A DNA stretch of 64,000 nt, taken from positions 62,001 to 126,000 of the forward strand of contig NZ_JAFMZK010000002.1 in the NCBI RefSeq assembly GCF_029105185.1. Reading direction: 5' to 3'. The DNA is from Aliiroseovarius sp. Z3 (lineage in GTDB: Bacteria > Pseudomonadota > Alphaproteobacteria > Rhodobacterales > Rhodobacteraceae). The position numbers were made by a program, and so were the translations under genes. Shown here piece by piece: positions 26,843 to 34,950 of the stretch (within the stretch, counting starts at the first letter, position 1; each line of letters opens with the position of its first letter). A model generated the notes under the pieces. That model saw only the letters and a list, made by a program, of their open reading frames with translations, was not told the origin of the DNA and searched no databases.

Positions 26843-27490
26843 ATGGAACGCGCGCAACCACTGCCATCATACCTTGTGCAACGCTATCAAGGCTGGAAAG
26901 CCACGGGTTATGCCGATAATCAATCCTGGTATCGTCAACTGGCCGACCAAGGGCAGCATCCACGCGCCATGGTGATTTCCTGCTGTGATTCCCGGGTTCA
27001 CGTCACTGCCATTTTCGGCGCGGATCAGGGTGAGTTCTTCATTCACCGCAACATCGCCAACCTTGTTCCACCTTATGCGCCGGATGGCGATTATCACGGC
27101 ACATCGGCGGCGATCGAATATGCCGTGACCGCCCTGAAGGTCGCCCACCTGATCGTGCTTGGTCATTCCAGCTGCGGCGGCGTGAAAGGGTTTCACGAAC
27201 GTTGTCATGGGCGCGCGCCGGAATTGGCCGAGAAAACGTCCTTTGTCGGGCGCTGGATCGATATTCTGAAGCCCGGATATGAACGCCTTGGGGGCAATGA
27301 CGCCGAGATTGACAGTGCGACACTTGAAAAAGAAGCCGTGCTCGTCTCGTTGGAGAACCTGCTGACCTTCCCATTCGTTCAGGACGCGGTGGCCGAGGGC
27401 AAGCTGACGCTGCACGGGTTGTGGAATGACATTGGCGAAGGCGGGTTGGAGTATTACGACGCCAAGGCCAAGTCTTTCCGACCCGTCTGA
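26843..27490 (+). CDS. Beta-class carbonic anhydrase
   Basis: A 215-residue zinc enzyme interconverting CO2 and bicarbonate. Zinc ligands and the dyad appear in VISCCDSRVHV (Cys, Asp, Arg, near residue 46) and VLGHSSCGGVKGF (His and Cys, near 108-112). Between them, FIHRNIANLVPPY and STSAAIEYAV-type helices are in the normal order. A strong GGAGGA precedes the ATG at 26843. plsC follows 16 nt later, so the gene may head that lipid operon; biosynthetic acyl-CoA carboxylation needs bicarbonate, but the link is inference. Confidence 0.93.
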   Translation: MERAQPLPSYLVQRYQGWKATGYADNQSWYRQLADQGQHPRAMVISCCDSRVHVTAIFGADQGEFFIHRNIANLVPPYAPDGDYHGTSAAIEYAVTALKVAHLIVLGHSSCGGVKGFHERCHGRAPELAEKTSFVGRWIDILKPGYERLGGNDAEIDSATLEKEAVLVSLENLLTFPFVQDAVAEGKLTLHGLWNDIGEGGLEYYDAKAKSFRPV

Positions 27491-27506
27491 TCCGCCTACC
27501 GGGCCG

Positions 27507-28145
27507 ATGCTTCGTGATGCTTTCCCCCTGCTGGTCGGCAATGCCATCGCGCTTTTTGCGCGTCTGGTAACGGCTGTTCGCGGGGTGTGGCAGGGGGTCG
27601 AACCCGCGCCACGCCAGCGCATCTATTTTGCCAATCACAGCTCGAACGGTGATTTCGTGCTGATCTGGACGGTGCTGCCGCCCGCGCTCCGCGCGCGCAC
27701 GCGACCGGTCGCGGCAGCGGATTACTGGCTGAAGGGTCGGTCGAAGACCTTTATCGGGCGCGAAGTTTTCAATGCGGTTCTGATCGATCGCAACCCGAAC
27801 ACCCGCCGCGAAGACCCCATCAGCCAAATGGTTGCTGCATTGGATGACAACGCCAGCCTGATCCTGTTTCCCGAAGGCACGCGTAACATGACGGATGACA
27901 CGCTTTTGCCTTTCAAACCGGGGCTTTACCACCTGTCCCAAGCGCGACCCGATGTGGAGCTTGTGCCGACATGGATTGATAACCTGACCTCGGTCATGCC
28001 GAAGGGCAAGGTGATCCCGGTGCCGCTTTTGTGCTCGGTCACATTTGGTGAGCCGCTTTCCGTTATCGAGAATGAGGACAAGGCAGCCTTTCTGGCGCGC
28101 GCCGAAGCTGCCCTGATCGCTGTTGCAGAAGAGGTCGCCCGATGA
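27507..28145 (+). CDS. Lysophosphatidic acid acyltransferase (PlsC family)
   Basis: A 212-residue acyltransferase for the second acylation of phosphatidate synthesis. The HX4D catalytic box is in FANHSSNGDFVL (about residue 44), the substrate region in LILFPEGTRNMTDD (about residue 122). No membrane-spanning segments beyond a short N-terminal hydrophobic stretch (LLVGNAIALFARLV) are seen. Start: ATG at 27507, inside the gap after the carbonic anhydrase. It ends in a 4-nt overlap with the CdsA gene (ATGA), so translation is coupled. The grouping with cdsA and a phosphatidyltransferase resembles the ynb-type second phospholipid gene set rather than the housekeeping plsC. Confidence 0.85.
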   Translation: MLRDAFPLLVGNAIALFARLVTAVRGVWQGVEPAPRQRIYFANHSSNGDFVLIWTVLPPALRARTRPVAAADYWLKGRSKTFIGREVFNAVLIDRNPNTRREDPISQMVAALDDNASLILFPEGTRNMTDDTLLPFKPGLYHLSQARPDVELVPTWIDNLTSVMPKGKVIPVPLLCSVTFGEPLSVIENEDKAAFLARAEAALIAVAEEVAR

Positions 28146-29083
28146 GTGCTCCGGCTGAATTTACCACCCTGATCGGTGGGGTGCTTGCCATCTTGATCAT
28201 TGCCTCGGTCATTGGGCAGGTGCTGAAAGCACGGATGGGGCCGGATAACGAGGTGATCGACAACCTTGTGGCGCGGATCAACGCTTGGTGGGGCATGGTT
28301 GTCTTGCTGGCGCTGGCGATGCTGGGGGGACAGGCGGGTGTCGTTATCCTGTTCGCGCTGCTCAGCTTCGCGGGACTGCGCGAGTTTCTGACCCTGACCG
28401 CCAAGCGACGCGCCGACCATTGGGCTTTGGTGGTCAGCTTTTTCGTGATCCTGCCGGTGCAGTACATCCTGATCTGGGCGGACTGGTATGGCATGTTTTC
28501 GGTGTTCATCCCGGTCTATGCCTTCCTTTTGTTGCCGATAATCATGGCTGTTCATGGCGACACGGATGGGTTTCTAACCCGCGTTGCAGAAACCCAGTGG
28601 GGCCTGATGATCTGCGTCTTTGCCGCCAGCCATGTTCCGGCACTTCTGTCGCTGAACATCCCCGGATACGAGGGCAAGAATGTGCTGCTGGTCGCGTTTC
28701 TTGTGGTCGTGGTTCAGTTGTCGGATGTGCTGCAATATGTCTGGGGCAAGCTGATTGGACGTCACAAGATCGCGCCGCGCTTGTCGCCCTCGAAGACGTG
28801 GGAGGGGTTTGTGGGCGGCGTCCTCAGCGCCTCGTTGGTTGGTGCCGGACTTTGGTGGATGACGCCGTTCACCCCGCTTGAGGCAGCAGGCCTGTCGCTG
28901 ATCATCACGCTGATGGGCTTTTTCGGAGGTCTTGTGATGTCCGCGATCAAGCGCGACAAAGGGGTGAAGGACTGGGGGCATCTGATCGCAGGTCATGGCG
29001 GCTTCATCGACCGATTGGACAGCGTTGTCTTTTCCGCCCCCATCTTTTTCCACCTGACGCGCTATTTCTGGTCCGTCGTCTGA
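28142..29083 (+). CDS. Phosphatidate cytidylyltransferase (CdsA/YnbB type)
   Basis: A 313-residue integral membrane enzyme making CDP-diacylglycerol from phosphatidate and CTP. About eight hydrophobic segments are seen. The CDP-DAG synthase signature is present: SKTWEGFVGGVLSA near residue 217 and AGHGGFIDRLDSVVFSAP near the C-terminus. Overlaps the plsC-type gene and precedes the phosphatidyltransferase by 16 nt. The operon with plsC and a YnbA-like gene suggests a paralogue of the housekeeping cdsA (called cdsB or ynbB in E. coli). Confidence 0.88.
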   Translation: MSAPAEFTTLIGGVLAILIIASVIGQVLKARMGPDNEVIDNLVARINAWWGMVVLLALAMLGGQAGVVILFALLSFAGLREFLTLTAKRRADHWALVVSFFVILPVQYILIWADWYGMFSVFIPVYAFLLLPIIMAVHGDTDGFLTRVAETQWGLMICVFAASHVPALLSLNIPGYEGKNVLLVAFLVVVVQLSDVLQYVWGKLIGRHKIAPRLSPSKTWEGFVGGVLSASLVGAGLWWMTPFTPLEAAGLSLIITLMGFFGGLVMSAIKRDKGVKDWGHLIAGHGGFIDRLDSVVFSAPIFFHLTRYFWSVV

Positions 29084-29099
29084 GTTAGTTCGAGGTCTC

Positions 29100-29717
29100 A
29101 TGGCACAACGTCGTCCCATCGCAACCCGCGACCGCAAATGGGCGCAACGCGCCGCCGCCTGGCTTGCGCAGAAAGATATCACGCCGAACCAGATCAGCCA
29201 GGCGTCTATCCTGTGCGCGATGTTTGCAGGGGTGGCCTTCTGGCTGTCGGGCGGGGCATCGGCAGTCTGGCTGATCATCGCCGCGCTGTCGGTGCAGGGG
29301 CGCCTGTTGTGCAACCTGTTTGACGGGATGGTTGCCGTCGAAGGGGGGCGTGCTGAACCAGATGGTCCATTTTGGAACGAGGCACCGGACCGCTATGCAG
29401 ACATTCTGATCCTTGTGGGCATCGGGCTTGGCGTTGGAGCGCCTGCGCTGGGCTGGGCGGCCGCCACGATGGCTGTGCTGACGGCCTATACCCGCGAGGC
29501 GGGTGTTGCGCAGGGGTTGGAAGCGGATTTCGCGGGGCCGATGGCGAAACAGCACCGGATGGCGCTGGCGACGCTGGCCGCGATCATCGCGGTGTTTGCA
29601 CCTGTTGTTTTCGGATTAAATACTCTGGAGCTTGCGCTATGGGTCATTTTTCTGGGCACCGCGTTTACAGCACTTCGGCGTGGCAAACGCATGATTGCTG
29701 AGCTGAAATCGCGTTAA
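29100..29717 (+). CDS. CDP-alcohol phosphatidyltransferase, YnbA-like, atypical motif
   Basis: A 205-residue membrane protein of the CDP-alcohol phosphotransferase family with about six hydrophobic helices. Of the motif D-x2-D-G-x2-A-R-(x)n-G-x3-D-x3-D, only the DG core and the last Asp are kept: NLFDGMVAVEGGR near residue 72, then GPFWNEAPDRYAD. The first and third Asp are Asn, and the Arg is absent. The Asn changes match the E. coli YnbA type as I recall it. The donor should be CDP-DAG; the acceptor alcohol is unknown. It closes the operon with plsC- and cdsA-type genes. Confidence 0.75.
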   Translation: MAQRRPIATRDRKWAQRAAAWLAQKDITPNQISQASILCAMFAGVAFWLSGGASAVWLIIAALSVQGRLLCNLFDGMVAVEGGRAEPDGPFWNEAPDRYADILILVGIGLGVGAPALGWAAATMAVLTAYTREAGVAQGLEADFAGPMAKQHRMALATLAAIIAVFAPVVFGLNTLELALWVIFLGTAFTALRRGKRMIAELKSR

Positions 29718-29764
29718 ACCTCAAACCGTGCTATCCTTCACCCATTGTATGGAGAGGATTGCCC

Positions 29765-30298
29765 ATGAAACTCGTAATTGGCTTGTTGAAAGGGTTCGCC
29801 ATTGTTGTGGTCGCCCTTATCGCGATTGCATATCTGCTGCCGTCCGAGGTGACGGTCAGTCGTTCAACGGTCATATCGGCCCCGGCAGAAGATGTGTTCC
29901 CGCATGTCAACTCGATGCAAGCCACCGAGGCATGGTCGCCTTGGTTGTCGCGCGATCCAAACGTCGAGCTGAGCTATGACGGGCCAGAAGAAGGCGTGGG
30001 CAATACACTGCGTTGGGCTTCTGATGAACCGAGCGTGGGAAAAGGTATGCAGGTCATCACCGCCAGCATTCCCAACGAACGGGTTGAAACCGCGCTTGAT
30101 TTTGGCCCTCAAGGACTCGCAAACGCCTATTTCGATTTGGAACCCGCCGAAGGCGGGACGGCGGTGACATGGGGGTTCCATACGAAACTGGGCATGAACC
30201 CGCTTGCGCGTTGGATGGGGTTGATGTTCGACGGGTGGATCGGTGCCGATTACGAAAAAGGCTTGGCCAATCTGAAGGGCTTGGTCGAGGGCGGGTGA
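29765..30298 (+). CDS. SRPBCC (polyketide cyclase-like) membrane-anchored protein
   Basis: A 177-residue protein. An N-terminal anchor (LVIGLLKGFAIVVVALIAIAYLL) is followed by a START-like domain that begins VTVSRSTVISAPAEDVFPHVNSM and includes WSPWLSRDPNVELSYDG and GTAVTWGFHTKLG. No ligand or enzymatic activity can be assigned. GGAGAGG upstream supports the ATG at 29765; an in-frame TTG at 29759 is an alternative start. It stands alone between the phospholipid operon and a GNAT gene. Confidence 0.82.
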   Translation: MKLVIGLLKGFAIVVVALIAIAYLLPSEVTVSRSTVISAPAEDVFPHVNSMQATEAWSPWLSRDPNVELSYDGPEEGVGNTLRWASDEPSVGKGMQVITASIPNERVETALDFGPQGLANAYFDLEPAEGGTAVTWGFHTKLGMNPLARWMGLMFDGWIGADYEKGLANLKGLVEGG

Positions 30299-30369
30299 GA
30301 GAAGGGTGTCTAAGACTGCTTGGCGGCAGTTAGCTGACAGTCGCCAGTTGTCAACGATATGATCAAGTC

Positions 30370-30810
30370 ATGCCTAGTAAGAGAAGAATTATTCCTATCG
30401 ACCCAGAAGCGAAACAGCTTGTGAAGCTTGCTGTAGAAGCTGAAGAGCAGGGCTATGCGTTCGTTGATCGACTGATTCAAGAAGCCAAATCTGGTGAAAA
30501 TGGCTTCAATGAAAAAGGTGAATGTTTTTGTGGTGTATTTCTTGACGGAGAGCTTGTGGGATGCGGGGGGATCAACGTCGATCCTTACATAGATCAAAAG
30601 GTTGGACGTCTTAGGCACGTTTATATTTTGAAGCGCAACAGGAGAGCAGGAGTAGCCAGCGCGCTTGTTCATAACCTCTTGGAGCGCAGCAAACCCGCAT
30701 TTAGCAGCATCAGGCTTCGCACATCTGATCGGAACGCAGACAAGTTTTATGAAGCGCTAGGATTCAGTCGTACAGATGAAGAAAACGCCACTCATATTAT
30801 CAAGATCTGA
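30370..30810 (+). CDS. GNAT-family N-acetyltransferase
   Basis: A 146-residue acetyltransferase. The acetyl-CoA binding loop is degenerate but present (VYILKRNRRAGVASALVHNLLE), followed by the C-terminal DRNADKFYEALGFSRTDE motif. Substrate unknown. The DNA has clearly lower GC than its neighbours (A/T-rich codons such as AAT, GAA, CTT), with no other mobile-element sign, so horizontal gain of a single gene is likely. A terminator follows, shared with the converging asd. Confidence 0.8.
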   Translation: MPSKRRIIPIDPEAKQLVKLAVEAEEQGYAFVDRLIQEAKSGENGFNEKGECFCGVFLDGELVGCGGINVDPYIDQKVGRLRHVYILKRNRRAGVASALVHNLLERSKPAFSSIRLRTSDRNADKFYEALGFSRTDEENATHIIKI

Positions 30811-30874
30811 AAACGCAGAGAGAAAGTAATCGTGGCAGCCCCTTTGGCCTCAGAGCAGCCGTACCCCAACATAA

Positions 30875-30905
30875 GAAAGCCCCACCAAAGGCAGGGCTTT
30901 CACAG
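30875..30905. terminator. Bidirectional terminator between the GNAT gene and asd
   Basis: GAAAGCCC at 30875-30882 pairs with GGGCTTTC at 30894-30901 around an 11-nt loop. On the minus strand the stem is followed by TTAT; on the plus strand the arm itself ends in TTTC. It lies between two convergent genes. Confidence 0.6.
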
Positions 30906-30923
30906 TAACCTCGTTATGAGCAT

Positions 30924-31946
30924 TCAGCCCTTTTTCAGGACCTCACGGCCCAGAAGTTCGGCGATCTGCACGGCGTTCAGGGCCGCGCCTTTGCGCAGGT
31001 TGTCCGACACGCACCAGAAGTTCAGACCGTTGTCGACGGTCACGTCCTGACGGATGCGGCTGATGAAGGTGGCGAAATCGCCAACGCATTCCACAGGCGT
31101 CACATAGCCGCCGCTTTCACGCTTGTCGACGACCAGGATACCGGGCGCTTCGCGCAGGATGTCGCGGGCTTCATCCTCGTCCAGAAACTCCTCGGTTTCG
31201 ATGTTCACCGATTCCGAATGGCCCACGAACACCGGCACCCGCACACAGGTCGCGGTGACCTTGATCGACGGATCGACGATTTTCTTCGTCTCGGCGATCA
31301 TCTTCCATTCTTCCTTGGTGTCACCCGAATCCATGAAGACGTCGATATGCGGGATCACGTTGAAGGCGATCTGCTTGGGGTAAACCTTCGGCTCGACTTC
31401 CTGACCCGGCACGTACATGCCCTTGGTCTGGTTCCACAGCTCATCAATCGCGTCCTTGCCCGAGCCCGACACCGACTGATAGGTCGACACGACAACGCGC
31501 TTGATCTTCGCGCGGTCATGCAGGGGCTTCAGCGCCACAACCATCTGTGCGGTCGAGCAGTTGGGGTTCGCGATGATGTTCTTGTTCTTGTAGTCGTGGA
31601 TCGCCTGCGGGTTCACCTCGGGCACGATCAGCGGGATGTCGGGATCGTAGCGATAGAGCGACGAGTTGTCGATCACGACACACCCTGCAGCGGCCGCCTT
31701 GGGGGCGTATTTCTTGGTGGCCTCGGACCCTACGGCGAACAGCGCCATGTCCCAGCCCGTGAAATCGAACGCGTCCAGGTCCTTGGTGGTCAGGGTGGTA
31801 TCGCCAAAGCTGACCTCGGTGCCGAGCGACCGGCGCGACGCAAGCGCAACAATCTCGTCCACAGGAAACTGGCGTTCTGCCAGAATGTTCAGCATCTCGC
31901 GGCCCACGTTCCCCGTGGCACCAACGACAGCGATTTTATAGCCCAT
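30924..31946 (-). CDS. asd: Aspartate-semialdehyde dehydrogenase
   Basis: A 340-residue NADP enzyme that makes aspartate 4-semialdehyde, the branch point to lysine, threonine and methionine. The nucleotide motif VGATGNVGREML is at the N-terminus, the active Cys in NPNCSTAQM near residue 130, and the general-base His in VRVPVFVGHSESVNI, about residue 245. GGAGGC lies upstream of the start, which could also be the preceding GTG codon at 31949. lysA, a later step, is 31 kb away on the same strand. Confidence 0.95.
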   Translation of the reverse strand: MGYKIAVVGATGNVGREMLNILAERQFPVDEIVALASRRSLGTEVSFGDTTLTTKDLDAFDFTGWDMALFAVGSEATKKYAPKAAAAGCVVIDNSSLYRYDPDIPLIVPEVNPQAIHDYKNKNIIANPNCSTAQMVVALKPLHDRAKIKRVVVSTYQSVSGSGKDAIDELWNQTKGMYVPGQEVEPKVYPKQIAFNVIPHIDVFMDSGDTKEEWKMIAETKKIVDPSIKVTATCVRVPVFVGHSESVNIETEEFLDEDEARDILREAPGILVVDKRESGGYVTPVECVGDFATFISRIRQDVTVDNGLNFWCVSDNLRKGAALNAVQIAELLGREVLKKG

Positions 31947-31949
31947 CAC

Positions 31950-32332
31950 GGCCTCCTATATGTCATTCGGCCCCGCCAAACCCCTTGTGAGTCTGGTCAG
32001 ACCGAGGGCGTCCATAGCGCAATTGCCGCGTGCGCGAAAGCGTCATACGCGCGATCTGCCATGTTTTGTCGTTGACTTGTGTGCTTTTCGCTGTGATACG
32101 GGCGCAATCTGTCCGGTCGACGCGTGAGCGACCCGCCCCAGAGTAGTGAGGCAGGCAGAGTTCGGGCGATATGCCCCTTTCCACAAGTTCCCAAATCACG
32201 CGGGGTTCTGACGGCCAGTCGGCGCAGTGGGCAATCGGTCCGGCGCGAGCACTTGCCGCAACCAATGCGATGGGCATCAAGCCCCGACCCGTGTGACAGC
32301 GGCGTGCGGCTATGCGCGCCAGAAAGACGATT
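31950..32332. other. Intergenic region between asd and the DEAD-box gene
   Basis: About 380 nt without a gene I can support. It separates two divergent starts. The only clear signal is a candidate plus-strand promoter at 32072-32100, listed separately. Between it and the helicase start is a leader of about 230 nt; short open frames there show no similarity I recognise. Confidence 0.5.
32072..32100 (+). promoter_or_regulatory. Candidate sigma-70 promoter of the DEAD-box helicase gene
   Basis: TTGACT at 32072-32077 is a strong -35 of the alphaproteobacterial type, and GATACG at 32095-32100 a weak -10, with 17 nt between them. This would give a leader of about 225 nt before the start at 32333. 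Confidence 0.45.
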
Positions 32333-33625
32333 ATGACAAAATTTGCAGAGCTCGGGCTTGACCCGAAGCTGGTCACGACCGTGACCGACGCCGGTTATCA
32401 AACACCGACCCCGATCCAGATCAAAGCCATCCCGCTGGTGCTTGAGGGCCGGGACGTGATGGGTCTTGCCCAAACCGGCACCGGCAAGACCGCCGCCTTC
32501 GGGCTTCCCCTGATCCATCAGCTTTTGCGCAACCATGACAAGCGGCAACCCAAATCGGTCAAGGCGCTGATCCTTGCGCCAACCCGCGAGCTGGTGAACC
32601 AGATCGCCGAAAACTTGCGCGCCTATGTGCAGGGCACACATCTGAAGGTGCGCACCGTTGTCGGCGGCATGTCGATCAACAAACAGATCAGCATGTTGGC
32701 GCCGGGGATCGACATTCTGGTGGCGACGCCGGGCCGCTTGATCGACTTGTTGGATCGTAGGGCGATCCGCTTGGACACCGCGACCTTCCTCGTGCTCGAT
32801 GAAGCGGACCAGATGCTCGACATGGGGTTCATTCATGCGCTGCGCCGGATTGCGCCCGAACTGGGCACGCCGCGCCAGACTATGCTGTTTTCCGCCACCA
32901 TGCCGAAGCAGATGGAGGAGTTGTCGCGCGCCTATCTGACCGACCCGGCCAAGGTGCAGGTTTCGCCTCCGGGCAAGGCGGCCGACAAGGTGACACAAGG
33001 ACTATATTATGTCCCCGGTCGCAACGAAAAGATCTCGCTTCTGATTGATCTGCTGGGCCATGATAAGGACGCGTTGTCATTGGTGTTTTCACGCACCAAG
33101 CACGGGGCCGAGAAGTTGATGAAACAGTTGGTGGCCGAAGGGTTCAAGGCCGTGTCCATTCACGGCAACAAAAGCCAGGGCCAACGTGACCGCGCTCTTG
33201 CCGCCTTCCGGTCGGGCGAGGCGCGTATTCTGGTCGCCACCGATGTGGCCGCCCGTGGCATCGACATTCCGGGCGTCAGCCACGTCTACAATTTCGACCT
33301 GCCCGAGGTCGCCGATAACTATGTGCACCGCATTGGCCGTACCGCGCGTGCTGGCGCGGATGGGGATGCGATTTCCTTCGTTTCGGGCGTCGAACTTGGA
33401 TTGCTGCGTGACATCGAGAAAGTCATGAAGATCGAGATTCCGGTCCTTGGCGGCAAACGCCCCGCCGAAGAGAAACGCCCGCAGCGCAGTCAAGGCGGAG
33501 GACGTCGCGGTGCTGGCGGCGGTCGCAAACCGCGCGGCGCTTCGCAGCAGGGGCCGAAGCCCTCGGCCAATCCGAACGCAGGCGCCGGAAAGCGCCGCCG
33601 TCGCCGGCCTCGCAAATCCGCCTAG
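32333..33625 (+). CDS. rhlE: DEAD-box RNA helicase (RhlE-like)
   Basis: A 430-residue ATP-dependent RNA helicase. All motifs are in order: the Q motif (GYQTPTPIQIKAI), Walker A AQTGTGKTAA, PTRELVNQI, DEAD in VLDEADQML near residue 156, SAT in FSATMPKQ, ARGIDIPGV and HRIGRTARAG. The C-terminal tail is basic and Gly/Arg rich (RRGAGGGRKPRG, then KRRRRRPRKSA), as in RhlE. Such helicases assist ribosome assembly, cold growth or RNA decay. The ATG at 32333 has AGAAAGA upstream. The stop overlaps the stop of the converging MFS gene by 4 nt. Confidence 0.92.
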   Translation: MTKFAELGLDPKLVTTVTDAGYQTPTPIQIKAIPLVLEGRDVMGLAQTGTGKTAAFGLPLIHQLLRNHDKRQPKSVKALILAPTRELVNQIAENLRAYVQGTHLKVRTVVGGMSINKQISMLAPGIDILVATPGRLIDLLDRRAIRLDTATFLVLDEADQMLDMGFIHALRRIAPELGTPRQTMLFSATMPKQMEELSRAYLTDPAKVQVSPPGKAADKVTQGLYYVPGRNEKISLLIDLLGHDKDALSLVFSRTKHGAEKLMKQLVAEGFKAVSIHGNKSQGQRDRALAAFRSGEARILVATDVAARGIDIPGVSHVYNFDLPEVADNYVHRIGRTARAGADGDAISFVSGVELGLLRDIEKVMKIEIPVLGGKRPAEEKRPQRSQGGGRRGAGGGRKPRGASQQGPKPSANPNAGAGKRRRRRPRKSA

Positions 33626-34809
33626 TCTGTGCGGTCCTGGCTGAACAGATACAGCAGACAGCCGATCAATCCCGGCACCGCGAAGAACAGGAACACGGCC
33701 TGATAGGGGGCCGTGACCGACACATCGGGGCCTTGCGCGGATTTGAAGACGCTGGCCGAAGCGTACTGGAATATTCCCACGCCGCCGATCCCGAACATAT
33801 TCATCAGCGTGACGCCCCGCCCGACAAGATGGGGCGGATAGAAGCTGCGCCCATGCGCCATGATCAATGGGAAGCTTGCCGCAAAAAGGCCAATGGCTGC
33901 CATGGTCAGTGATACGCGCCAAACGCCTGCATCCGGGGCCGCCCAAAGCAGGAAGACCAATGCCACGGCAATCAGGTTGCCCGGAAAGATCACCCATTTA
34001 CGTGTTTTGAAAATTCGATCCAGAGGGCCATAGGCAAAGCTGCCGATCACCATCGCCAAGGCAATGGCCATTGTGGCCCAGCCAATCCCGGTCGTGTCCA
34101 GCCCGTAGACATCGCGCAAATAAGGTCCGGCCCAACTGCCGCGCAGGCCTGCGGCAGCGGTGTAGTTCACGAACATGATCGGAAAGATCGCCCAAAGCGC
34201 GGGCATCTTCAAAAGGTCAAGCACAGACCCTTTCTTTGCGCCGTCTTCTGCTGTGACCTTGGGCGGATTATCGACCGTCACCATGATCAGCGCCGCGACC
34301 ACCAGCGTCACAGCCGCCAAGGCCCACAGGCACGCGCGCCAGCCAAACTGCTCGACGGCCAGCGCCATGGGCAATGCACCCGCGATATTGCCCAGCGACC
34401 CAAAGCCGATCACCATCCCGGCCAAAGTGCCAAAGACTGCCGGTGAATACATGCGCGCGAAGATGAAATAACTGGCCATCAGGACCGGAGAACACCCGAT
34501 CCCGATCAGAACCATCGCATAAAGAATGTGATCTGGCGTGCTGGCGACAGCAAATAACGCGGCCCCTCCAGCCCCGCCAAGCGCCAACAACCCAGCGGCC
34601 ACCTTACGCGGGCCGATATTATCCAATCCCCAACCGACCGGAATTTGCATCAGCGCAAACACCAGAAACCAAGCGCCAGAGGCGCGCGCCAAATCCTCGG
34701 GAGTCGCGCCCAGATCAGCTTTCAACGCAGGCGTCATCACCGCCAGAAAAGCGCGATAGAACTGGCTGAGCACATAGGCGATGATCAGGGTGGCAATACC
34801 AAGCCGCAT
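33622..34809 (-). CDS. MFS transporter
   Basis: A 395-residue polytopic protein with about 12 hydrophobic helices in two halves. Landmarks include YVLSQFYRAFLAVMTPALKADLG, VGWGLDNIGPRKVAAGLLALG and AYGPLDRIFKTRKWVIF, the cytoplasmic GxxxD/RxGRR-type loops between helices 2-3 and 8-9. Substrate not evident. It stands alone, starting about 65 nt past the repeat that follows hemE, and runs convergent with the helicase gene, with their stops overlapping. Confidence 0.85.
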   Translation of the reverse strand: MRLGIATLIIAYVLSQFYRAFLAVMTPALKADLGATPEDLARASGAWFLVFALMQIPVGWGLDNIGPRKVAAGLLALGGAGGAALFAVASTPDHILYAMVLIGIGCSPVLMASYFIFARMYSPAVFGTLAGMVIGFGSLGNIAGALPMALAVEQFGWRACLWALAAVTLVVAALIMVTVDNPPKVTAEDGAKKGSVLDLLKMPALWAIFPIMFVNYTAAAGLRGSWAGPYLRDVYGLDTTGIGWATMAIALAMVIGSFAYGPLDRIFKTRKWVIFPGNLIAVALVFLLWAAPDAGVWRVSLTMAAIGLFAASFPLIMAHGRSFYPPHLVGRGVTLMNMFGIGGVGIFQYASASVFKSAQGPDVSVTAPYQAVFLFFAVPGLIGCLLYLFSQDRTD

Positions 34810-34874
34810 TCCGGCATCCTTTCGACAACCCGCGCAGAAGACACGGGGCCAGCAGACTTGGCAAGCCCACCCGC

Positions 34875-34943
34875 TTCTTCTGGCTGAAAATATCCTGGGG
34901 GAGGGTGAAAGCCGTTAGGCTTTCGCACGGGGGCAACGCCCCC
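34875..34943 (-). repeat. Composite intergenic repeat, copy A (after hemE)
   Basis: Directly after the hemE stop, read on the minus strand: a GGGGGC/GCCCCC hairpin (34929-34943), a GAAAGCC/GGCTTTC hairpin (34907-34924), then a 26-nt core at 34875-34900 that includes CAGGATATTTTC and GCCAGAAGAA. The same order and a core with one difference occur after rsgA at 56934-56993. From memory, related CCAGGATATTT...AGAAGAA elements are scattered in many Rhodobacteraceae genomes. Confidence 0.8.
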
Positions 34944-34950
34944 ATCCGAC

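Noticed and set aside
31997-32998. 333-codon minus-strand open frame across the helicase start
   Set aside because: Lies mostly antisense to the DEAD-box gene, with no motif, and its composition is shadow-like. A shorter frame at 31963-32376 was rejected for the same reason.
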